Source: IMCC26207 sp037141255
Lineage (GTDB): Bacteria > Actinomycetota > Acidimicrobiia > Acidimicrobiales > Microtrichaceae
Assembly: GCA_037141255.1 (NCBI GenBank)
Contig: JBAXCX010000052.1
Coordinates: forward strand, 1 to 18,735
Reading direction: 5' to 3'
DNA length: 18,735 nt
Shown here: positions 1-7,449 of the stretch, piece after piece
Numbering within the stretch: position 1 is the first letter of the stretch
How the letters are laid out: each line of letters opens with the position of its first letter
Notes under the pieces: generated by a model
Databases searched by the model: none
The model's input: only the letters and a program-made list of their open reading frames with translations
What the model was told of the DNA's origin: nothing
Program-made: the position numbers and the translations under genes

Positions 1-2
1 GT

Positions 3-170
3 TCCACCTGGCGCCGCGAGCGAAAGCGGGACCCGCAACCTACCGTTGCGACCGCGACCCAAAGCCCGACTCAGGCCGAGGCCGGCACCAGTACCAGCGC
101 TCACTACTGCAGCACCGAGAACAGGGGTTGGCTCAATAGTTCGAAGCCCGCCAAAACGCAGATTCAGTAG
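3..170 (+). CDS. Possible C-terminal fragment of a protein cut by the window edge
   Basis: Frame 3 is open from the left edge to a TAG at 168-170 and encodes about 55 residues. A basic cluster (WRRERKRD) comes first, followed by a Gln/Thr/Ser/Ala-rich tail. This is the composition often seen after the last membrane helix of a membrane protein, but no helix lies inside the window. The reverse strand of the same stretch is also open (a Gly/Ala/Leu-rich reading), so strand and reality are both uncertain. No family is recognised. Confidence 0.3.
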   Translation, partial: STWRRERKRDPQPTVATATQSPTQAEAGTSTSAHYCSTENRGWLNSSKPAKTQIQ

Positions 171-453
171 AAAGGACCCCAACCGAGGGTGATGATGGTC
201 GATGTATTCAACAACATGATCCGAGAACGAACTCGTTGGCCCTACCGCGCTGCCCTGCGGAGCGGACAACTGCGCCTTTGTTTGAGAGGCCTGTGTTTGG
301 GGAGTCTGATCCACCTAGTCATTCTCGCCTCTGAGAATCGGTTTCCAACGCCGCTTCAAGAGAAATCCTCAGAATTCACCTGAAATTATTTTCCCTACCC
401 AAAACCTTACAGTCGCGCGAGACTCACTAGACGCAGAATTTCTCCTCAACAAC
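171..453. other. Non-coding stretch with no recognised content
   Basis: About 280 bases between the possible gene fragment and the CBS-domain gene. A 64-codon frame (189-383, +) exists but has no ribosome binding site and no recognisable protein features. The last 100 bases are AT-richer than the surroundings and probably hold the CBS gene's promoter. I could not pick a convincing -35/-10 pair. Confidence 0.4.
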
Positions 454-459
454 AGGAGG
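454..459 (+). promoter_or_regulatory. Strong ribosome binding site of the CBS-domain gene
   Basis: A full AGGAGG lies six bases before the ATG at 466 and fixes that start. It is the clearest Shine-Dalgarno sequence in the window; several other genes here have weak or absent ones. Confidence 0.8.
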
Positions 460-465
460 TCCGTC

Positions 466-900
466 ATGAGAGTCTCCGGAATCCTTGCAGCTAAGGGCGC
501 TACCGTGGCAACCATCTCACCGTTGGCCACAGCGGCCGAGGCAGCAGACAAACTTCGCCTGCACGGGGTGGGAGCGCTGGTTGTTTCAGCCGATGGAGTG
601 ACCATTCTGGGCGTGATTTCAGAGCGTGATCTTGTTCGCGCTCTAGCCGAACGCGGTGGCCACATCCTGCATGAGTCCGTGACCGAGTTGATGACCTCGG
701 ATGTTGTGACCTGCGCCCCCGAGGATTCGGTTGAGGAGATCATGCGCAGGATGACGAACCGCCGCATCCGGCACGTGCCGGTGATCGTTCATGGCTCGTT
801 ATCTGGGATTGTGAGCATTGGGGACATCGTAAAATGGCGACTCACCGAACTAGAAGACGAAACACGTCAACTGCAGGCATACATCTCTACTGGTCGCTAG
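466..900 (+). CDS. Two-CBS-domain protein
   Basis: A 144-residue stand-alone CBS-pair protein. CBS 1 covers roughly residues 8-60 (ending in GVISERDLVRAL) and CBS 2 roughly residues 70-132 (LMTSDVVTCAPEDSVEEI, then a GIVSIGDIVKW ending). Both copies keep the hydrophobic-Ser-x-x-Asp pattern that binds the ribose of adenine nucleotides. The family senses AMP, ATP or related ligands in the cytosol. Small actinobacterial members include the mycobacterial hypoxic response protein, but orthology is not claimed. No catalytic domain is attached, so any output must go through a partner. The start is fixed by AGGAGG. It converges on leuA 42 bases away and has no operon partner on its strand, so no specific role can be inferred. 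Confidence 0.9.
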   Translation: MRVSGILAAKGATVATISPLATAAEAADKLRLHGVGALVVSADGVTILGVISERDLVRALAERGGHILHESVTELMTSDVVTCAPEDSVEEIMRRMTNRRIRHVPVIVHGSLSGIVSIGDIVKWRLTELEDETRQLQAYISTGR

Positions 901-919
901 CTAACCCAGCGGATGAAGC

Positions 920-942
920 GCTGAACTGCTGAACTGCTGAAC
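920..942. repeat. 8-bp tandem repeat at the CBS/leuA convergent junction
   Basis: The unit GCTGAACT is repeated at 920-927, 928-935 and 936-942 (the last copy lacks one base). It ends directly against the leuA stop codon (943-945 on the reverse strand) and fills most of the 42-base gap between the two convergent genes. Confidence 0.85.
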
Positions 943-2715
943 CTAGCTACCACTCACAGATGAAAATTGATTGAGCGCCGAGATCACGGCGCGTAGCGAG
1001 GCAGTCAGGATGCTCTCGTGTAAGCCAACACCCCAATGCACTGTTCCGTCAGCGGCCTTGGTCTCTACGAACGCAACAGCGGTCGCATTCGATCCAGCAG
1101 AAATTCCACCTACTGCAACAGCGTGCTCGGCGTAGTCCACCACGTCGAGGCCAACTGCCACCGCCCCGATGACCTCGTCATCAGCAAGTGCATGCATAAA
1201 GGCAGCAATTGGGCCGCCTCCAGCACCGGACACAGTGCGCGCTTGGCCGTCCACTACTAGTTGCGCAACAATTTTTGCTCCCTCATCAGTCGTGATGACT
1301 TCTGCGGAGCGCAGTTCGACGCCCTGTGAACTTGGCAACAGGTAGGCGGATTCAAACTCTGACCACATCACGTCGGGGCTGATCTCTGTCCCTGAATCCT
1401 CGGCCACATGCTGAATCCTTCGAGAGAACTCAATCTGCAATCTGCGAGGAAGATCGAGTCCGTACTCGGCCTTCATCACATAGGCCACGCCACCCTTGCC
1501 TGACTGACTGTTGACCCTAATGACGGCCTCGTAGTTGCGCCCCACATGTGCGGGATCAATTGGCAGGTAGGGAACCTCCCAGCTTTCATACTCCTTAGCC
1601 CCCTGCGCTGCAGTGGCCGCAATTGACGGATCAAGAGCGTCGAGTCCCTTCTTGATTGCATCTTGATGCGAGCCCGAGAAGGCGGTGTAGACAAGGTCAC
1701 CGACATAGGGGTGACGCTCGTGCACAGGTAAGCGGTTGCAATACTCGGCAGTCCTACGAAGTCCATCAATATCGGAGAGGTCCAACATTGGGTCAACACC
1801 CTGGGTGAACAGGTTCATGGCCAAGGTGATGATGTCGACGTTGCCAGTGCGCTCGCCATTGCCAAACAGCGTTCCTTCGATTCGATCAGCGCCCGCCATC
1901 AGCGCCAACTCGGCGGCGGCCACGGCTGTGCCACGATCATTGTGTGGGTGCAACGACAGCACGACTTGGTCGCGATTGGGCAGATTGCGGTGCAGATACT
2001 CAATGACATCTGCGTACACGTTGGGCGTGTACATCTCGACTGTTGCGGGCAGGTTCAGGATCAGCTTTTCTTCTGGCCCCAACTCGAGTGCATCCATGAC
2101 GGCTGCACAAATCTGGATTGCAAAATCAGGCTCGGTACCGGTGAAAGATTCGGGCGAATATTCATAGCGAACTGCCGTACCAGGAATACTTGCTTCGAGC
2201 TTGCGCGAGATACGTGCAGCGTTGGTAGCAATCTCGATGATTCCATCACAGTCAAGACCAAACACCACGCGGCGCTGCAAAATCGAAGTGGAGTTATAGA
2301 AGTGCACAATGGCGCTCTTGGCACCCGCAATGGACTCATAGGTGCGCTCAATGAGTTCTTCACGACACTGCACCAGAACCTGAATGGTGACACCGTCAGG
2401 AATCAGGTCCTGCTCGATCAGTTGACGCACAAAATCAAAATCAGTCTGCGAGGCCGATGGGAAACCCACCTCGATCTCGGTAAAGCCCATATCTACAAGG
2501 GTCTGGAACATCCGCAACTTGCGGACGGGATCCATGGGATCAATAAGGGCTTGATTGCCGTCGCGCAGATCAACGGAACACCAGACCGGCGCTGCCTCGA
2601 TGCGCTGATCGGGCCAAGCTCGCGGAGCTGAGACCCTTGCCACATCTTCGAGCGGAAGGAATGGCCGGTACTTCTCGAAAGGCATTTTCTTTGTTGGCAC
2701 GAGTTCGAGTGACAT
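943..2715 (-). CDS. leuA: 2-isopropylmalate synthase (leucine biosynthesis)
   Basis: Catalyses the first committed step of leucine synthesis: acetyl-CoA plus 2-oxoisovalerate gives 2-isopropylmalate, with a divalent metal. The 590 residues match the long actinobacterial form. The DRE-TIM metallolyase signature DLRDGNQ is at residues 49-55, the metal-binding HPHNDRG at 256-262 and GNGERTGN at 285-292. The C-terminal regulatory domain (leucine feedback) contains a glycine-rich loop (SGAGGGPIAA). The ATG at 2715 has an AGGA about seven bases upstream. The upstream DNA holds a leucine attenuator, described separately, so expression probably follows leucyl-tRNA supply. No other leu gene is adjacent. 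Confidence 0.97.
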   Translation of the reverse strand: MSLELVPTKKMPFEKYRPFLPLEDVARVSAPRAWPDQRIEAAPVWCSVDLRDGNQALIDPMDPVRKLRMFQTLVDMGFTEIEVGFPSASQTDFDFVRQLIEQDLIPDGVTIQVLVQCREELIERTYESIAGAKSAIVHFYNSTSILQRRVVFGLDCDGIIEIATNAARISRKLEASIPGTAVRYEYSPESFTGTEPDFAIQICAAVMDALELGPEEKLILNLPATVEMYTPNVYADVIEYLHRNLPNRDQVVLSLHPHNDRGTAVAAAELALMAGADRIEGTLFGNGERTGNVDIITLAMNLFTQGVDPMLDLSDIDGLRRTAEYCNRLPVHERHPYVGDLVYTAFSGSHQDAIKKGLDALDPSIAATAAQGAKEYESWEVPYLPIDPAHVGRNYEAVIRVNSQSGKGGVAYVMKAEYGLDLPRRLQIEFSRRIQHVAEDSGTEISPDVMWSEFESAYLLPSSQGVELRSAEVITTDEGAKIVAQLVVDGQARTVSGAGGGPIAAFMHALADDEVIGAVAVGLDVVDYAEHAVAVGGISAGSNATAVAFVETKAADGTVHWGVGLHESILTASLRAVISALNQFSSVSGS

Positions 2716-2737
2716 GGCTTGGTCCTATTCAGTGCAA

Positions 2738-2764
2738 ATTGGGTACTGCTCATTGGGTACTGCT
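2738..2764 (-). repeat. 13-bp direct repeat in the leuA leader
   Basis: On the leuA strand AGCAGTACCCAAT occurs twice, at 2752-2764 and 2738-2750, separated by one base (14-nt period). It lies between the terminator-like hairpin and the leuA ribosome binding site. It could be a recent slippage duplication or two copies of a short binding element. Confidence 0.85.
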
Positions 2765-2783
2765 TGTTGGGAAGTCTCTCCTG

Positions 2784-2820
2784 AAAACCGAAGAACCTCC
2801 TGCGTAGGCGCAGGAGGTTC
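2784..2820 (-). terminator. Terminator-like hairpin of the leuA attenuator
   Basis: On the leuA strand, a perfect 12-bp stem (GAACCTCCTGCG / CGCAGGAGGTTC) with a CCTA loop is followed by TTCGGTTTT. This is the geometry of an intrinsic terminator. It lies 68 bases upstream of the leuA start and 24 bases after the leader peptide stop codon, so it can end transcription before leuA. Confidence 0.8.
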
Positions 2821-2845
2821 GGCGAGCCAGAGAGTCGGGCTCGCC
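2821..2845 (-). promoter_or_regulatory. First hairpin of the leuA leader, abutting the leader stop codon
   Basis: On the leuA strand, GGCGAGCC pairs perfectly with GGCTCGCC around a 9-nt loop (CGACTCTCT). The first G of the stem is the last base of the leader peptide's TAG, and the stem ends directly against the terminator stem. A ribosome on the leader would therefore control whether this hairpin folds. Five loop bases (CTCTC) could also pair with GAGAG just after the terminator (2776-2780 region), giving a possible pseudoknot; that part is inference. Confidence 0.7.
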
Positions 2846-2895
2846 TAGTTGAGGAGAAGGAGTGTTGAGGAAACCAGTGAGGTGAAGATCAACAT
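2845..2895 (-). CDS. Leucine-rich leader peptide of leuA
   Basis: Sixteen codons read MLIFTSLVSSTLLLLN, then TAG. Six of sixteen residues are leucine, with four in a row (CTC CTT CTC CTC) just before the stop. This is the classical design of a ribosome-stalling leader: scarce Leu-tRNA stalls translation at the leucine run, next to two hairpins that precede leuA. The ATG lies six bases after a TAGAAT -10 element, so the transcript probably begins at or beside the A of the ATG and is read as a leaderless message, common in actinobacteria. The frame is too short for ordinary gene finders. Confidence 0.85.
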   Translation of the reverse strand: MLIFTSLVSSTLLLLN

Positions 2896-2901
2896 GTCCT
2901 C

Positions 2902-2930
2902 ATTCTACCGCGCCGATCACTGCTGAGCAA
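2902..2930 (-). promoter_or_regulatory. leuA promoter (-35 TTGCTC, -10 TAGAAT)
   Basis: Read on the leuA strand, TTGCTC (2930-2925) is separated by exactly 17 bp from TAGAAT (2907-2902). Both fit the housekeeping sigma consensus, and the predicted start of transcription coincides with the leader peptide ATG at 2895. Confidence 0.75.
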
Positions 2931-3029
2931 CGCGCTAGCCGGGCTGAGCCAAGAAACAGCCACGATCGAACCCACAGTTGACCAACACGGTCAGGGGACC
3001 AGAAGGGGAAACTGCAGACCTGAGTGCTT

Positions 3030-4379
3030 TCAGAGCTGAACCAGCTTTGCTACGGATTCAGAAAACACTGCTGTGTGCGTATCGACATCCGCTTCGGTGG
3101 TATCGGGAGACATCAGCGCCATGTTGTGGAACGGCGCTAGCAGCACCCCACGATTGAGGGCATAGAGGTGCAGATATGCCTCGAGGTCTCCATCAAGTGC
3201 GGCCGATGCCTGACCACCGTTTCGAGGAGGTGGGCAGAACCAGTACTCGGCGCGACATCCCAACTGCTGCACATGCCAATCCAGGCCCGCTTCTGCGATT
3301 GCGTCAGCAACCCCGTCTGTCCAGCGCTCAGCAAGTGGAATCATGCGATCAAAGTCTTCGGGTAGCAGCCGCGTTGCCATGGTGGCGCGCAGTGCTGCAA
3401 TCGAGAGCGCGTTCCCTGACAACGTGCCACCGATTCCAGACACATCCGAAAGTTCGCCAAACACAGGTTCGGCTAGGCGCGCAGCGAGCTCTGTGGTCAT
3501 GGCGAATGCGCCGACTGGCACCCCGCCTGCAAGAGGCTTACCGATCGTAAAGAAATCTGGCTCGAGGCCCCAAGCAGCAGTGGCCCCACCGGGACCCACA
3601 CAAATGGTGTGGGTTTCGTCGATGCACAGCAGGGTTCCGTATTGTCGAGTGAGTCTTCGCAACTCGGTGTGGTATCCCTCATCGGGCAACACAATGCCAA
3701 TGTTTGTCAGCGCTGGTTCGGCAAGCACCATTGCCACATCGCCCACAGCCAACTCCGCCTCTAGTGCAGCCAAGTCGTTGAACTCAACTACTGCAACTGC
3801 ATCTCTCGTTGCGTCAAGGGGACCAACGTTTCCTGGTCGAGGAACAATCCCACCCTGCCCATCAAGGACCCACAGCGCCTCGTCTACCGTTCCGTGATAG
3901 CACCAGTTCATGACCAGGATTCGCTGCCGACCAGTGACATGACGGGCCATGCGGATCACAAACCGATTGGCGTCGGTAGCAGTCATGGTGATCTGCCAGT
4001 GGGGCAAACCGAATCTTCGAACCAGTTCCTCGGCGGCCCAGATGGAATCCTCAGTAGGAAGCATGGTGGTGATCCCGCGGGAGGCCTGCTTGGTCAGCGC
4101 AGCAACCGTAACGGCAGGGGAATGACCAGTCATTGCCCCCGTATCGCCAAGGCAGAAGTCAACATAGGAGTTGCCGTCCACATCAATCAGATGCGCCCCG
4201 GCCGCCTCCTCTGCAAAAATTGGTACTTTGCCTGGCCAACGTGTCATCCAGTTCATTGGAACGCCAGCAATCAGCGGACCTAACGCCCGCTCGTGCAAGA
4301 GCATCGACTTGGGGTGAGTTTGTACGAAAAGCTCGGACTCCTGATTGAGTAATCCCGCTAGGTGTTCCCTGTTCAGCAT
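3030..4379 (-). CDS. Class III PLP-dependent aminotransferase (glutamate-1-semialdehyde aminomutase-like)
   Basis: A 449-residue fold type I PLP enzyme. The substrate-side loop CYHG is at residues 160-163, the PLP-ring aspartate in CIDETHT at Asp254, and the Schiff-base lysine in TIGKPLAGGVPVGAF at Lys281. The phosphate-binding turn reads TATDAN (133-138) where most relatives have SGTEAN, so this is a divergent subgroup. Class III members transfer the amino group of omega- or beta-amino acids or rearrange glutamate-1-semialdehyde; the substrate cannot be read from sequence. No haem genes lie nearby, so a HemL role is not favoured. The ATG at 4379 has AAGGAG about 12 bases upstream. It diverges from dusB across 81 bases and has no operon partner. 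Confidence 0.85.
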   Translation of the reverse strand: MLNREHLAGLLNQESELFVQTHPKSMLLHERALGPLIAGVPMNWMTRWPGKVPIFAEEAAGAHLIDVDGNSYVDFCLGDTGAMTGHSPAVTVAALTKQASRGITTMLPTEDSIWAAEELVRRFGLPHWQITMTATDANRFVIRMARHVTGRQRILVMNWCYHGTVDEALWVLDGQGGIVPRPGNVGPLDATRDAVAVVEFNDLAALEAELAVGDVAMVLAEPALTNIGIVLPDEGYHTELRRLTRQYGTLLCIDETHTICVGPGGATAAWGLEPDFFTIGKPLAGGVPVGAFAMTTELAARLAEPVFGELSDVSGIGGTLSGNALSIAALRATMATRLLPEDFDRMIPLAERWTDGVADAIAEAGLDWHVQQLGCRAEYWFCPPPRNGGQASAALDGDLEAYLHLYALNRGVLLAPFHNMALMSPDTTEADVDTHTAVFSESVAKLVQL

Positions 4380-4460
4380 CTGCAGTAGATCTCCTTGTGA
4401 ACTTGTCCGACTTGCACCCGGTTGTCCTCATGGCTCTTGTCCGGGTCATGCTAGAGGGCA

Positions 4461-5651
4461 GTGAATACCCTCGGCGCTTCAGCCCAAGAAAGTACCAATT
4501 CGCCCTCGCTTGCCGGCACTGGGCTCTGCATTGGCCCTATCGCACTTGATATTCCTGTGGTGCTTGCACCAATGGCAGGAGTAACGGACGCTCCGTTTCG
4601 GGTGCTCTGTGCCTCATTCGGTGGAGCCATGTTTGTAAATCAGATGGTGACTGCTCGGGCCCTGCTTGAAGGCCACGCAAGCTCTTGGGAACTCACAAGG
4701 TTTCATCCCTCGGAAAAGCTCCGCTCCCTGCAGCTGTACGGAACTGATCCAGTCACCCTCGGTGAGGCCGTACGTCGGCTCGTCGGTGAAGGCAAAGTCG
4801 ACCATATCGACATGAATTTTGGTTGCCCAGCAGCCAAGGTCACCCGTAATGGTGGTGGTGCCGCACTCCCGTACAAGCGCAAACTCCTTCGAGATGTAAT
4901 CCGCTCTGCGGTGCAGGCTGCTGCTTCGGAGTCGGGTGGCAAAGTGCCCGTGACGATCAAGTTCCGACTCGGCATAGATGACGATCACCTGACATACCTA
5001 GAGACTGCTCGGATAGGCGAGGAAGAGGGCGTAGCCGCAGTTGCCTTGCACGCTAGAACTGCACTGCAGCATTACGCACCCCCAGCGCATTGGGATTGCA
5101 TTGCAGAACTGAAGACTCAAACAAAGAGCATTCCGGTCCTAGGAAACGGCGATATTTTTTCGGCTCAGGATGCCTTAGAGATGATGAGCAGCACTGGCTG
5201 CGATGGTGTGGTGATTGGGCGCGGGTGTTTGGGAAGGCCTTGGCTGTTTCGTGATCTGGCGGCTGCATTCTCGGGTGAGGAGATTCCTGCACCACCAAAG
5301 CTGGGCGAGGTTGCAGATGTGATTCGCCATCACCTGGAGCTCATTCTTGACTGGCAGGGCGGAGAGGAGCGCTTGGCGCACTTCCGCAAGCATCTGGCTT
5401 GGTACTTGAAGGGCTACGCAGTGGGCAGCGCAGTTCGTGCTGCCGCGGGGCAAGTTGGAACGGCTGCAGAGATTCACGCGTTGCTTGATCGCCTTGACCC
5501 CAGCCTTGAGGCACCCGAGGGTGCCGAGCGGATCGTTCGTAGCCATTCAAATGCACTCAAACGTGTGGCGCTTCCCGAGGGTTGGCTGGATAACCCTGAC
5601 GCCACGGTGCAACTCCCGCGAGGGGCCGAGGAGTTGGTCTCCGGTGGCTGA
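4461..5651 (+). CDS. dusB: tRNA-dihydrouridine synthase, DusB-like
   Basis: An FMN enzyme that reduces uridines in the tRNA D-loop with NADPH. The TIM-barrel FMN motif APMAGVTD is at residues 36-43. The catalytic cysteine is Cys122 in MNFGCPAAKVTRNGGGAAL. Later come VTIKFRLG, ALHART, PVLGNGDI and a VVIGRGCLGRPWLF phosphate-binding loop. A C-terminal helical domain with HFRKHLAWYLKG contacts tRNA. At 396 residues it is full length with an N-terminal extension of about 30 residues. The GTG start at 4461 has GAGGG close upstream; a start further in cannot be excluded. It is the first gene of a closely packed + strand group and overlaps maf by eight bases. Confidence 0.93.
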   Translation: MNTLGASAQESTNSPSLAGTGLCIGPIALDIPVVLAPMAGVTDAPFRVLCASFGGAMFVNQMVTARALLEGHASSWELTRFHPSEKLRSLQLYGTDPVTLGEAVRRLVGEGKVDHIDMNFGCPAAKVTRNGGGAALPYKRKLLRDVIRSAVQAAASESGGKVPVTIKFRLGIDDDHLTYLETARIGEEEGVAAVALHARTALQHYAPPAHWDCIAELKTQTKSIPVLGNGDIFSAQDALEMMSSTGCDGVVIGRGCLGRPWLFRDLAAAFSGEEIPAPPKLGEVADVIRHHLELILDWQGGEERLAHFRKHLAWYLKGYAVGSAVRAAAGQVGTAAEIHALLDRLDPSLEAPEGAERIVRSHSNALKRVALPEGWLDNPDATVQLPRGAEELVSGG

Positions 5652-6252
5652 GTCAGTACCGGTAGTTCTGGCCTCGGCCTCGCCGCGGCGTTTGGAGTTA
5701 CTCAGCCGAATAGGAATCCCGGCCACTGTGGCGCCAGCCGATGTTGATGAATCCCAACGCACCGGGGAACCGGCCGAGGAGTACGTCGCTCGCGTCGCAC
5801 TCGACAAAGCCCTCTGCGTCGCGCCGCGCTTTTTGGATTCAGCAGTCCTAGCTGCAGACACAGCTGTGGTGCTCGGCGACAAGATCTTCGGAAAGCCAGC
5901 AACCCCTCAGCAAGCCCTAGCCATGCTGCAAGAGTTAGCGGGCCAGACTCATAGTGTGATGACAGCTGTCGTTGTTCTTGGACCTGCCCTTGACCTCAGT
6001 TCTGCAGAGGCTGAGCGGCCTAGGTATGCGTGTCTCGAGAAGGCTCAGGTCACGATGGTAACTGCAGAAACCAGCGAATTGGACTGGTACGTATCCTCAG
6101 GGGAGCCGATGGATAAGGCCGGTTCGTACGCTCTGCAGGCAATGGGAGCAGCCCTTGTGGAATCAGTTATAGGAGACCCCACCACGGTGATCGGCCTACC
6201 TCTGCGTAGCAGTATCCGTTTGCTTCGACTGGCGGGTGTTCGCTGGCCCTGA
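5644..6252 (+). CDS. maf: Maf family nucleotide pyrophosphatase
   Basis: Maf proteins hydrolyse non-canonical or modified nucleoside triphosphates to monophosphates, a house-cleaning role also tied to septum arrest. The start motif LASASPRRLELL is at residues 9-20, the catalytic aspartate in AADTAVVLGDKIFGKP at Asp72, and the GSYALQ / GD segment of the C-terminal half is present. The GTG at 5644 is chosen because it places LASASPRR at residue 9 as in the family. The same frame runs another 69 codons upstream, but that part lies inside dusB and resembles nothing. Length is 202 residues. It overlaps dusB by eight bases, suggesting translational coupling. Confidence 0.93.
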   Translation: MAESVPVVLASASPRRLELLSRIGIPATVAPADVDESQRTGEPAEEYVARVALDKALCVAPRFLDSAVLAADTAVVLGDKIFGKPATPQQALAMLQELAGQTHSVMTAVVVLGPALDLSSAEAERPRYACLEKAQVTMVTAETSELDWYVSSGEPMDKAGSYALQAMGAALVESVIGDPTTVIGLPLRSSIRLLRLAGVRWP

Positions 6253-6260
6253 GTGACAGG

Positions 6261-6737
6261 ATGGAGGTTATGGGAATCTTCTCCAGACAAGAGATCATCG
6301 AGGCTTTCGAGCACTACCAAGGCGCAGCGTTTCAAGCTGGCCAGAGCCAAGATTGGTCCTGCTGGTCGGACTGCTTTACCGAAGACGCCGTGTACGTGGA
6401 GCATTTGTACGGCCGATTTGAGGGACGCGCTGCGATCCATGAATGGATCCAATCCACCATGACTATCTGGCCAAACAGCGCCTTTACCTCATTCCCAATT
6501 GAGTGGTACGTAGTTGATGAACAACGCGGCTGGGTAATCTGCCAAGTCTGGAACCGACTGGAAGACCCAGGAGACGGATCGATCCATCAGGAATACAACA
6601 TCACCGTGCTGCATTATGCAGGGAACGGAAAATGGTCCTATGAAGAAGACGTCTATAACCCCCAGAAGTTCGGTGAGGTAGTCGGTGCTTGGATAGCACT
6701 CCGCAAGGAACTTGCCGCAAACAAAGAAGCGAACTGA
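6261..6737 (+). CDS. SnoaL/NTF2-like small barrel protein
   Basis: A 158-residue single-domain protein of the NTF2-like cone fold. The N-terminal helices (EIIEAFEHYQGAAFQAG, then DWSCWSDCFTEDAVYVEH) have the pattern of a helix followed by an acidic turn and the first strand. GRFEGRAAIHEWI (51-63) matches the G-x-x-x-G-R-x-x-I motif of the family. Members act as cyclases, isomerases or dehydratases on hydrophobic substrates, or just bind them; the reaction cannot be read here. Either ATG 6261 or ATG 6270 may start it, the second having GGAGG very close. It starts eight bases after maf and ends seven bases before the EthD-like gene, so the two small proteins are probably co-made. Confidence 0.8.
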   Translation: MEVMGIFSRQEIIEAFEHYQGAAFQAGQSQDWSCWSDCFTEDAVYVEHLYGRFEGRAAIHEWIQSTMTIWPNSAFTSFPIEWYVVDEQRGWVICQVWNRLEDPGDGSIHQEYNITVLHYAGNGKWSYEEDVYNPQKFGEVVGAWIALRKELAANKEAN

Positions 6738-6744
6738 GGAACAC

Positions 6745-7443
6745 ATGGAAAAGCTGATTTATCTGATCCGAGAACGAGCTTCTCGAGATGGCGGCGAGTT
6801 GCGCAAGCAAGTTCTTGATCAACTCGTACCGCAGCTGTCCGCCGCTGGAGCGAGCGATATCTCGGTGCATCTGAGCGATGATTTAGTAGGGATTGCAGGC
6901 CCTATGCCCTGTCCCGGTTCTGAGCTTCCCATGCGCGCAGCGATCTCATTATGGATCCCAAACCATGACGATGCTCCGGCTGTTCAGCAGATACTCAGTG
7001 GCCTCGGCGAGCGTTGCGATGGATACCTTGTAACGGAGTCTGTCTACTCGGAGTTTGGACAACGTCGCGGCGCCGCACGTGATTGGCCCGCAGGCCAGCG
7101 CTCACCGGGCTTGGTCACGCTTGCGCTCGTACATCGCAACCCTGCGCTGGACGAACGAACCTTTCGCGAGTTTTGGTACGGCCACCAGTCCCCCATGTCT
7201 GAAGAACTCCAGCCAAGGCTTCGCTACGTCCGAAACACCGTGGTGCACCCTGTGACTGCGGGCGCACCTCCACTTGATGGGATCGTGGTGGAGAGCTGGG
7301 AATCCGAGGAGATCGTCTCGGATATTGAGGCCTTCCATAACGGGGACCTTGAGAACCTGTCCGTCATGCTCGACAGCGTGGACACCGTTTTTGAGATGTC
7401 AAAGCTGCGAAGCATCGCAATGTCGGAGTACTTGTTCTTCTGA
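6745..7443 (+). CDS. EthD-like dimeric alpha-beta barrel protein
   Basis: A 232-residue protein. The second half carries the EthD-type signature TFREFWYGHQSPMSEE (139-154) followed by a strand reaching RYVRNTVVH, as in ferredoxin-like dimeric barrel proteins. The first half (MEKLIYLIRERASRDGGELRK) looks like a degenerate copy, making a two-repeat protein. EthD relatives accompany catabolic oxygenases or cyclise aromatic polyketides; no oxygenase lies here. ATG 6745 is preferred over an upstream TTG because GAGGA precedes it by four bases. It is the last gene of the dusB-maf-SnoaL group. An array of repeats, then the convergent purH, follows. Confidence 0.75.
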   Translation: MEKLIYLIRERASRDGGELRKQVLDQLVPQLSAAGASDISVHLSDDLVGIAGPMPCPGSELPMRAAISLWIPNHDDAPAVQQILSGLGERCDGYLVTESVYSEFGQRRGAARDWPAGQRSPGLVTLALVHRNPALDERTFREFWYGHQSPMSEELQPRLRYVRNTVVHPVTAGAPPLDGIVVESWESEEIVSDIEAFHNGDLENLSVMLDSVDTVFEMSKLRSIAMSEYLFF

Positions 7444-7449
7444 CTGAGG

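Noticed and set aside
189..383. A 64-codon + strand frame starting with three methionines
   Set aside because: No ribosome binding site, no recognisable domain or signal peptide, and an unconvincing composition; kept as intergenic.
1942..2631. A 229-codon frame on the + strand inside leuA
   Set aside because: It is antisense to a clearly identified leuA with intact motifs and has no recognisable features of its own.
5437..5643. N-terminal extension of Maf by 69 codons
   Set aside because: It lies wholly inside dusB in another frame, and the family N-terminus (LASASPRR) fits the GTG at 5644.
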